Part shown: positions 55,110 through 64,000 of the stretch, one piece after another
Layout of the letters: every line of letters begins with the position of its first letter
Numbering within the stretch: the first letter of the stretch is position 1
Assembly (NCBI RefSeq): GCF_027580225.2
Contig: NC_073354.2
Span: 8,160,001-8,224,000 of the forward strand
Direction: 5' to 3'
DNA: 64,000 bases
Source: Misgurnus anguillicaudatus
Taxonomy: Eukaryota > Chordata > Actinopteri > Cypriniformes > Cobitidae
The notes under the pieces: generated by a model
The model's input: only the letters and a program-made list of their open reading frames with translations
Database searches by the model: none
Told to the model about the DNA's origin: nothing
Program-made: the position numbers and the translations under genes

Positions 55110-56346
55110 ATATAGCTGCAAGCAGCGATGGCGGGCCCTCGCACGTTATTTTACTGCTATACGATGCCTCCGTGAAAACGATGCACGGTGAGCAAGTGCA
55201 TCAAGTGGGTAAATATCAGTGGGCTATTTCATGTTGTTATTGACCCATTTGGGGACTGTAGGTAAAAGAAACCCCACATTTTAGACAAACGGGGGCGCTG
55301 GTGAGCCTCTTAAGAGACGCGCCTACGTCTGACCTTTTTGTGCACACTTAACAGTCGACAACTCTGATGTGTGTGCCAAGTTTTAGGTTAATCTAAGCAC
55401 GCCAAGAGCCTTAAACATGCCTAAAATTAAAGTAAAATTTGACGCGTTGCCATGGGGACAGCGTTGGAGATATCAAAAATCCCTTCGCAATTTATCATCT
55501 ACTATGCCTCGGCATCATGTTGACCACTTTTGGTGTCAATCGCATGAAAATCCTAGAAGGAGTATTTAAAAGAACATTGGATGGAACTGTCAAAAAAATC
55601 CACCTTTGTGACTGACACACTTCCTGGCACCTGGTGTAGGCGCTACACCCGAGACTCACAATAGGCACATCGATGCGTTCGGAATCTTCAGACGAACAAA
55701 CGTCCTGCGTATCATTACAATAAGACATTTTTTGCCTTAGATATTAGACACTTCCTGTTTCTCTGATTTCGCCATGACTTTGTCGCTTCGCCATGGCAGA
55801 ACCGTTCGAGATATCAAAAATCCCTTCGCAATTTAGCAAGTACAATGTCTCGCCATCATGTTCACCGCGTTTGGTGTCAATCGCATAAATCCCCTAGGAG
55901 GAGTATTTAAAAGTTCATCACATGCGTTTTTGAAACAATCAAAAATGTCCGACTTCCTGTTGGGCGGAGCTAATAGGTTTAAGGGCAAAAGTTGTTCGGG
56001 TCGATGAGTTCTATATGTGTACCAACTCTCGTACATGTGCGTACATTTTTGCCCGATCTGTGCCCCAATGTTTGTTTTTGAATTACAGGGGGCGCTACAG
56101 AGCTCCCTTGCCACGCCCGTGGTCCGGCCTTTGCCCGGACCTGATGGCCGACGACTCTGATGTCTGTGCGAAATTTCAAGAGTTTTTGAGTATGTTAAGG
56201 CCCCCAAATTGCCCCGAAACGTAAAAAAAAAATAAAAAAAAAAAAAATAATAATAATAATAAAAATAATAATCCGAGCAAAAACAATAGGGCTTCGCACC
56301 TTTCGGTGCAGGCCATTCTGGCCTGCTCCTCGGTGCTCGGGCCCTA
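55110..56346. repeat. Array unit 14
   Basis: Shares rare variants with unit 7 (GAACAAACGTCCTGCGT, AGAGCTCCCTTGCCACGCCC, CGGACCTGATGGCCGACG). One tail. Confidence 0.88.
56272..56346. repeat. Hairpin tail of unit 14
   Basis: Single tail, directly followed by the unit 15 head. Confidence 0.9.
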
Positions 56347-57871
56347 AATATAGCTGCAAGCAGCGATGGCGGGCCCTCGCACGTTTGTTTACCGCTACAC
56401 GGTGCCTCCGAGAAAACGATGCACGGTGGGCATGTGCATCAAGTGGGTAAATATCAGTGGGCTATTTAATGTTGTTTCTGAGCCATTTGGGGACTGTAGA
56501 TAAAAGAAACCCCACATTTTAAACAAACGGGGGCACTAGTGAGCCACTTAAGAGACACGCCTATGTCTGACCTTTTTGTCAACACTTAACAGCCGACAAC
56601 TCTGATGTGTGTGCCAAATTTAAATTTAATCTAAGCACGCCAAGAGCCTTAAATATGCCTGAAATGAAAGTAAAGTTTGACGCGTTGCCATGGGAACAGC
56701 GTTCGAGATGTCAAAAATTCCTTCGCAATTTATCATCTACAATGTCTCAGCATGATGTTGACCACTTTTGGTGTCAATCGCATGAATCCCATACAAGGAG
56801 TATTCAAAAGTTCACAGCATGTAACTGTCAGTCTTAAATATGTGTAAAAATGAAAGTAAAGTTTGACACGTTGCCATGGGAACAGAGTTGGAGATATCAA
56901 AAATCCCTTCGCAATATATCGTCTACAATGTCTCTGCATCATGTTGACCACTTTTGGTGTCAATTGCATGATTATTCTAGAAGGAGTATTTAAAAGTTAA
57001 ATGCATGCAACTGAAGGGCTTAAATATGCCTTTAAAATGAAAGTAAAGTTTGATGCGTTGCCATGGGAACAACGTTTGAGATATCAAAAATCCCTTCGCA
57101 ATTTATCATCTACTATGTCTTGGGATCATGTTGACCACTTTTGGTGTCAATCGCATAAACATTCTAGGAGGAGTATTTAAAAGAACATCACATGGAACTG
57201 TCAAAAAAATCAACCTTTGTGACTGCAACACTTCCTGGCGCCTGGTGGTGGCGCTATACCCGAGACTCACAATAGGCACATCAATGCGATCGGAATCTTC
57301 AGACGAACAAACACCCCACGTGTCATCACTATAAGACATTTTTTGCCTTAGATATTAGACACTTCCTGTTTCTCTGATTTCGCCATGACTTTGCCACTTC
57401 GCCATGGCAACACCGTTCGAGATATCAAAAATCCCTTCGCAATTTAGCAAGTCCAATGTCTTGACATCATGATCACCACATTTGGTGTCATTTGCATGAA
57501 TCCCCTAGGAGGAGTATTCAAAAGTTCACCGCATGCATTTTTTAAACAATCCAAAATGGCGGACTTCCTGTTGGGCGGAGCTAAAATGTTAGAGGGCGAA
57601 AGTTGTTCGGGTCGATGAGATCTATATGTGTACCAACTTTCGTAAATGTGCGTACATGTTTGCCCGATCTGTGCACTCCTGTTTGTTTTTGCATTACAGG
57701 GGGCGCTACAGAGCCCCCGTGCCACGCCCGTGTTCCAGCCTTTGGCTTTCGGCGATCACGGACGACTCTGATGTCTGTGCCAAATTTCAAGAGTTTTCGA
57801 GTATGTTAAGGCCCCCAAAATGTCCAAAAGTGTTGAAAAAAAAAAATAAAAAAAAAAAATAAAAATAATAA

Positions 57872-58025
57872 TCTGAGCAAAAACAATAGGGCTTCGCACC
57901 TTTCGGTGCAGGCCATTCTGGCCTGCTCCTCGGTGCTCGGGCCCTAATAATTCGAGCAAAAACAATAGGGCTTCGCACCTTTCGGTGCAGGCCATTCTGG
58001 CCTGCTCCTCGGTGCTCGGGCCCTA
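57872..58025. repeat. Two tandem hairpin tails of unit 15
   Basis: Copies at 57872-57946 and 57951-58025. The second is followed by TTACTGTATACCACTG, i.e. minisatellite, which defines the right-hand end of the element as CGGGCCCTAA. Confidence 0.9.
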
Positions 58026-58106
58026 ATTACTGTATACCACTGTATTATTGCTGTAAAACACTGAATTACTGTATAGTACGGTATTATTACTGTATAACAA
58101 TGTGAA
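58026..58106. repeat. TGTATA minisatellite fragment inside the array
   Basis: TTACTGTATACCACTG, TATTATTGCTGTAAAACACT, TATTATTACTGTATAACA. This is the same repeat as 26885-28510, the left flank of the array. Confidence 0.92.
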
Positions 58107-59789
58107 ATATAGCTGCAAGCAGCGATGGCGGGCCCTCGCACGTTTTTTTACCGCTACACGGTGCCTCCGAGAAAACGATGCATGGTGGGCAAGTGCATCA
58201 AGTGGGTAAATATCATGCTGCTACTGACCCATTTAGGTACTGTAGGTAAAAGAAACCCCACATTTTAGACAAACGGGGGCGCTAGTGAGCCACAAAATAG
58301 ACACGCCTTTATCTGACGTTTTTGTCAACACTTAACAGCCGACAAATCTGATGTGTGTGCCAAATTTAAAGTCAATCTAAGCACACCAAGAGCCTTAAAT
58401 ATGCCTGACATACAAGTAAAGTTTGACACGTTGCCATGGGAACAGCGTTAGAGATGTCAAAAATTCCTTCGCAATTTAGCGTCTACAATGTCTCAGCATC
58501 ATGTTGACAACTTCTGGTGTGAATTGCATTATTTCCCTAGAAGGAGTATTAAAAAGAACATTGCATGCGACTGTCAGGCTTAAATAAGCCTTTAAAATGA
58601 AAGTAAAAAGTTTGACGCGTTGCCATGGGAACAGCGTTTGAGATATCAAAAATCCCTTCACTATTTATCATCTACAATGTCTCGGCATCATGTTGACCAC
58701 GTTTGGTGTCAATCACATGAATATCCTAGAAGGAGTATTGAAAAGTTAACTGTATGCAACTGAAAGGCTTAAATATGCCTTTAAAATGAAAGTAAAGTTT
58801 GACAGGTTGCCATGGGAACAGCGTTTGAGATATCAAAAATCCCTTCGCAATTTATCATCTACAATGTCTCGGCATTATGTTGACCACTTCTCGTGTAAAT
58901 CGCATGAAAATCCTAGAAGGAGTATTTAAAAGTTAACTGTATGGAACTGAAAGGCTTAAATATGCTTTTAAAATGAAAGTAAAGTTTGACGCGTTGCCAT
59001 GGGAACAGCGTTTGAGATATCAAAAATCCCTTCGCAATTTATCATCTACAATGTCTCGGCATCATGGTGACCACTTTTGGTGTCAATCGCATGAAAATCC
59101 TAGGAGGAGTATTTAAAAGAACATTGCATGGAACTGTCAAAAAAATCAACCTTTGTGACTGCAACACTTCCTGGCGCCTGGTGGTGGCGCTATACCCGGG
59201 AGTCACAATAGGCACATCGATGCGATCGGAATCTTCAGACGAACAAACACCCCGCGTGTCATCACTATAAGACATTTTTTGCCTTAGATATCAGACAGTT
59301 CCTGTTTCTCTGATTTCACCACAACTTTGTCGCCTTGCCATGTCAGAACCGTTCGAGATATCAAAAATCCCTTCGCAATTTAGCAAGTCCAATGTCTTGA
59401 CATCATGATCACCACGTTTGGTGTCATTTGCTTGAATCCCCTAGGAGGAGTATTCAAAAGTTCACCGCATGCATTTTTTAAACAATCCAAAATGGCGGAC
59501 TTCCTGTTGGGCGGAGCTAAAATGTTAGAGGGCAAAAGTTGTTCGGGTCGATGAGATCTATATGCGTACCAACTCTCGTACATGTGCGTACATGTTTGCC
59601 CGATCTGCGCACTACTGTTTGTTTTTGCATTACAGGGGGCGCTACAGAGCCCCCGTGCCACGCCCGTGTTCCAGCCTTTGTCTGTTCGCAATGACGGACG
59701 ACTCTAACGTCTGTGCCAAATTTCAAGAGTTTTCGAATATGTTAAGGCACCCAAAATGCCCAAAAGTGTTAAAAAAAATAAAAATAATA
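58107..59789. repeat. Array unit 16
   Basis: Shares the rare head and body variants of unit 8 (about 14.1 kb away) and later carries unit-3-like monomers. No tail. Confidence 0.88.
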
Positions 59790-62158
59790 ATATAGCTGCA
59801 AGCAGCGATGGCGGGCCCTCGCACGTTTTTTTAACGCTACACGGTGCCTCCGAGAAAACGATGCACGGTGGGCACGTGCATCAAGTGGGTAAATATCAGT
59901 GGACTATTTCATGTTGCTACTGACCAATTTGGGTACTGTAGGTAAAAGAAACCCCACATTTTAGACAAACGGGGGCACTAGTGAGCCACTTAATAGACAC
60001 GCCTTTATCTGACCTTTTTGTCAACACTTAACAGCCGACAACTCTAAATTTGGCACACACATCAAAGTTAATCTAAGCACGCCATGAGCCTTAAATATGC
60101 CTGAAATTAAAGTAAAGTTTGAAGCGTTGCCATGACAACAGCGTTCGAGATGTCAAAAAATCCTTCGCAATTTAGCATCTACAATGTCTCAGCATCATGT
60201 TGACCACTTTTAGTGTCAATCGCATAAACATTCTAGGAGGAGTATTTAAAAGAACATCACATGGAACTGTCAAAAAAATCAACATTTGTGTCTGCAACAC
60301 TTCTTGGCGCCTGGTAGTGGCGCTATACCCGAGACTCACAATAGGCACATCGATGCGATCAGAATCTTCAGACGAACAAACACCCCGTGTGTCATCACAA
60401 TAAGACATTTTTTACCTTAGATATTAGACACTTCTTGTTTCTCTGATTTCGCCATGAATTTGTCGCCTCGCCATGACAGAACCGTTCGAGATATCAAAAA
60501 TCCCTTCGCAAATTAGCAAGTACAATGTCTCGGCATCATGTTCACCACGTTTGGTGTCAATCCCATGAATCCCCTAGAAGGAGTATTCAAAAGTTCACCG
60601 TATGCATTTTTGAAACCATCTAAAATGGCCGACTTCCTGTTGGGCGGAGCTAATAGGTTTGATTGTGAAAGCTGTTCGGTCGATGGGATCTATATACGTA
60701 CCAACTCTCGTACATGTGCTTACATGTTTGCCCGATTTGTGCACCAATAATTTTTTTGCATTATAGGGGGCGCTACAGAGCACTACCGCCACGCCCGTGT
60801 TCCAGCATTTGCCCGGTCCTAATGGCCAATGACTTTGAGGTCTGTGCCAAATTCCCGGTGTTTTCGAGCATGTTAAGGCACCCAAAGTGCATGCCAAGTG
60901 CTTTAATATGCCTGAAAATGAAAGTAAAATTTTACGTGTTGCCATGGGAGCAGCATTTGAGATATCAAAAATCCCTTCGCAATTTATCATCTACAATGCC
61001 TCAGCATCATGTTGACCACTTTTGGTGTCAATCGCATGAAAATCCTAGGAGGAGTATTTAAAAGAACATCGCATGGAACTGTCAAAAAATCCACCTTTTG
61101 TGACTGCCACACTTCCTGGTGCCTGTTGGTGGCGCTATACCCGAGACTCACAATAGGCACATCGATGCGATCGGAATCCTTGGCCGAACATACACACTGC
61201 ATTCCATCCCAATAAGAAATTTTTTGCTTTAGATATTAGACACTTCCTGTTTCTCTGAATTCGCCATAAATTTGTCGCCTCGCCATGGCAACACCGTTCG
61301 AGATATCAAAAATCCCTTCGCAATTTAGCAAGTCCAATGTCTCAGCATCATCTTCACCACGTTTGGTGTCAATCGTATGAATTCCCTAGGAGAAGTATTT
61401 AAAAGTTCATGACTGACACACTTCCTGGCGCCTGGTGGTGGCGCTATACCCGGGAGTCACAATAGGCACATCAATGCGATCGGAATCTTCAGAAGAACAA
61501 ACACTCCGCATGGCATCACAATAAGACTTTTTTTGCCTTAGATATTAGACACTTCCTGTTTTTCTGAATTCGCCATGACTTTGTCGCCTCGCCATGGCAG
61601 AACCGTTCGAGATATCAAAAATCCCTTCGCAATTTAGCAAGTCCAATGTCTTGACATCATGATCACCACGTTTGGTGTCAATCCCATGAATCCCCTAGAA
61701 GGAGTATTTAAAAGTTCACTGCATGCATTTTTTAAACAATCCAAAATGGCTGACTTCCTGTTGGGCGGAGCTAAAATGTTAGAGGGCGAAAGTTGTTCGG
61801 ATCGATGAGATCTATATGCGTACCAACTCTCGTACATGTGCGTACATGTTTGCACGATCTGTGCACCAATGTTTTTTCTTGCATTACAGGGGGCGCTACA
61901 GAGCCCCTGTGCCACGCCCGTGTTCCAGCCTTTGCCCGTTCGCAATGACGGACGACTCTGACGGCTGTGCCAAATTTCAAGAGTTTTCGAGTATGTTAAG
62001 GCACCCAAAATGCCCAAAAGTGTTAAAAAAAATAAAAATAAAAATAAAAAAAAAAATAAAAAAAAAAATAATAAATTCGAGCAAAAACAATAGGGCTTCG
62101 CACCTTTCGGTGCAGGCCATTCTGGCCTGCTCCTCGGTGCTCGGGCCCTAAAAAAAAA
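59790..62158. repeat. Array unit 17 (two body rounds, micro-inversion)
   Basis: Head with TTTTTTTAACGCTACACGG and GGGCACGTGCATC, both shared only with unit 18. It contains a 20-bp inversion at 60045-60064 and a single tail. Confidence 0.9.
62076..62150. repeat. Hairpin tail of unit 17
   Basis: Single tail of the TTCGAGCAAAAACA sub-type, then an A run and the unit 18 head. Confidence 0.9.
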
Positions 62159-64000
62159 ATATAGCTGCAAGCAGCGATGGCGGGCCCTCGCACGTTTTTT
62201 TAACGCTACACGGTGCCTCCGAGAAAACGATGCACGGTGGGCACGTGCATCAAGTGGGTAAATATCAGTGGACTATTTCATGTTGCTACTGACCAATTTG
62301 GGTACTGTAGGTAAAAGAAACCCCACATTTTAGACAAACGGGGGCACTAGTGAGCCACTTAATAGACACGCCTTAATCTGACCTTTTTGTCAACACTTAA
62401 CAGCCGACAACTCTGATGTGTGTGCCAAATTTAAAGTTAATCTAAGCACGCCATGAGCCTTAAATATGCCTGAAATTAAAGTAAAGTTTGAAGCGTTGCC
62501 ATGGCAACAGCGTTCGAGATGTCAAAAAATCCTTCGCAATTTAGCATCTACAATGTCTCAGCATCATGTTGACCACTTTTAGTGTCAATCGCATAAACAT
62601 TCTAGGAGGAGTATTTAAAAGAACATCACATGGAACTGTCAAAAAAATCAACATTTGTGTCTGCAACACTTCCTGGCTTCTGGTGGTGGCGCTATACCCG
62701 AGACTCACAATAGGCACATCGATGCGATCAGAATCTTCAGACGAACAAACACCACGTGTGTCATCACAATAAGACATTTTTTACCTTAGATATTAGACAC
62801 TTCTTGTTTCTCTGATTTCGCAATGAATTTGTCGCCTCGCCATGACAGAACCGTTCGAGATATCAAAAATCCCTTCGCAAATTAGCAAGAACAATGTCTC
62901 GGCATCATGTTCACCACGTTTGGTGTCAATCCCATGAATCCCCTAGAAGGAGTATTCAAAAGTTCACCGTATGCATTTTTGAAACCATCTAAAATGGCCG
63001 ACTTCCTGTTGGGCGGAGCTAATAGGTTTGATTGTGAAAGCTGTTCGGTCGATGGGATCTATATACGTACCAACTCTCGTACATGTGCTTACATGTTTGC
63101 CCGATTTGTGCACCAATAATTTTTTTGCATTATAGGGGGCGCTACAGAGCACTACCGCCACGCCCGTGTTCCAGCATTTGCCCGGTCCTAATGGCCAATG
63201 ACTTTGAGGTCTGTGCCAAATTCCCGGTGTTTTCGAACATGTTAAGGCACCCAAAGTGCATGCCAAGTGCTTAAATATGCCTGAAAATGAAAGTAAAATT
63301 TTACGTGTTGCCATGGGAGCAGCATTCGAGATATCAAAAATCCCTTCGCAATTTATCATCTACAATGCCTCAGCATCATGTTGACCACTTTTGGTGTCAA
63401 TCGCATGAAAATCCTAGGAGGAGTATTTAAAAGAACATCGCATGGAACTGTCAAAAATCCACCTTTTGTGACTGCCACACTTCCTGGTGCCTGTTGGTGG
63501 CGCTATACCCAAAACTCACAATATGCACATCGATGCGATCGGAATCCTTGGCCGAACATACACACTGCGTTTCATCCCATTTGCTTTAGATATTAGACAC
63601 TTCCTGTTTCTCTGAATTCGCCATAAATTTGTCGCCTCGCCATGGCAACACCGTTCGAGATATCAAAAATCCCTTCGCAATTTAGCAAGTCCAATGTCTC
63701 AGCATCATCTTCACCACGTTTGGTGTCAATCGTATGAATTCCCTAGGAGAAGTATTTAAAAGTTCATGACTGACACACTTCCTGGCGCCTGGTGGTGGCG
63801 CTATACCCGGGAGTCACAATAGGCACATCAATGCGATCGGAATCTTCAGAAGAACAAACACTCCGCATGGCATCACAATAAGACTTTTTTTGCCTTAGAT
63901 ATTAGACACTTCCTGTTTTTCTGAATTCGCCATGACTTTGTCGCCTCGCCATGGCAGAACCGTTCGAGATATCAAAAATCCCTTCGCAATTTAGCAAGTC
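62159..64000. repeat. Array unit 18 (cut by window end)
   Basis: Near-identical to unit 17 from the head onwards over at least 1.84 kb, with the non-inverted target site (CTCTGATGTGTGTGCC). Confidence 0.9.

Larger units (their letters stand above)
56347..58106. repeat. Array unit 15 plus captured minisatellite fragment
   Basis: Complete unit with two tails. 58026-58106 is then not array sequence but a piece of the TGTATA minisatellite. Confidence 0.88.
28511..64000. repeat. Large tandem array of compound units (18 heads), in ptprk intron
   Basis: Each unit starts ATATAGCTGCAAGCAGC(G/A)A followed by TGGCGGGCCCTCGCACG. Order within a unit: head region of about 330 bp (ending near GATGTGTGTGCC); one to several ~181-187 bp monomers sharing GAGATATCAAAAATCCCTTC; a linker block with CACTTCCTGGCGCCTGGTGG and CAATAGGCACATCGATGCGA; another diverged monomer; an end block with GACTTCCTGTTGGGCGGAGC and GGGGGCGCTACAGAGCCC; an A-rich tract; and zero to three hairpin tails. 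Unit lengths are 1.14-3.2 kb. The many short frames repeated along it (MSYCDDTRGVCSSEDSDRID and similar) are shadows of the repeat. It continues past the window edge. No ptprk exon was found inside. Confidence 0.95.

Noticed and set aside
28897..63596. Repeated short ORFs along the array (MSYCDDTRGVCSSEDSDRID, MFNTSVLPLKWCAHFF and similar)
   Set aside because: They appear on both strands, recur because the DNA repeats, lack codon bias or any known domain, and are broken by small indels between units.
28511..64000. CRISPR-like array or bacterial repeat system
   Set aside because: Units are kilobase-long and without spacers, in vertebrate intronic DNA.

Overview
This is vertebrate nuclear DNA, almost certainly from a teleost fish and probably a cyprinid-like one. 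The protein matches are vertebrate, introns have GT..AG ends, and the non-coding DNA is packed with fish-type short DNA transposons, foldback elements and minisatellites. Species cannot be fixed from sequence alone. Nearly all the short open reading frames are chance frames in introns and repeats.

Two genes are present, both on the minus strand. (1) themis, the T-cell-lineage CABIT-domain signalling protein: four coding exons at 11748-11658, 5954-5817, 5640-5176 and 3561-2486. All junction phases agree and together they give 590 codons; the last coding exon(s) were not found. (2) ptprk, receptor-type protein tyrosine phosphatase kappa: the last nine coding exons between 26810 and 14217, 408 codons plus stop. 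They cover the second half of phosphatase domain D1 and all of D2. The order ptprk then themis, both in the same direction, matches what I recall of the mammalian PTPRK-THEMIS neighbourhood.

Layout: 1-2017 is a 14-bp minisatellite; 2018-11748 holds themis with intronic transposon remnants, including two three-level nested insertions if the ptprk introns are counted; 12186-13107 is a ~34-bp minisatellite with an inserted foldback element; 13161-14216 is the probable ptprk 3' UTR; 14217-26810 holds ptprk exons and transposon-rich introns, including a decayed Tc1 element that carries an insertion which itself carries a hAT-type insertion; 26885-28510 is a TGTATA-rich minisatellite.

From 28511 to the end of the window (about 35.5 kb, and continuing) lies a large tandem array. 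It has 18 heads of one repeat unit (1.1-3.2 kb each). Each unit is built from a head, a variable number of ~181-187 bp monomers, an end block, an A-rich tract and zero to three copies of a ~75-bp hairpin-rich tail. Because no earlier ptprk exon was found in it, the array most likely sits inside a ptprk intron that splits the D1 domain. Within the array a single hAT-type insertion event has been copied into four units, an empty site survives in others, one unit has an exact 20-bp inversion across the same target site, and a fragment of the flanking minisatellite is embedded inside the array. These make a readable history of how it grew. Its sub-terminal inverted motifs, terminal hairpins and tandem core resemble the Helentron/HINE plan, but that is a hypothesis.
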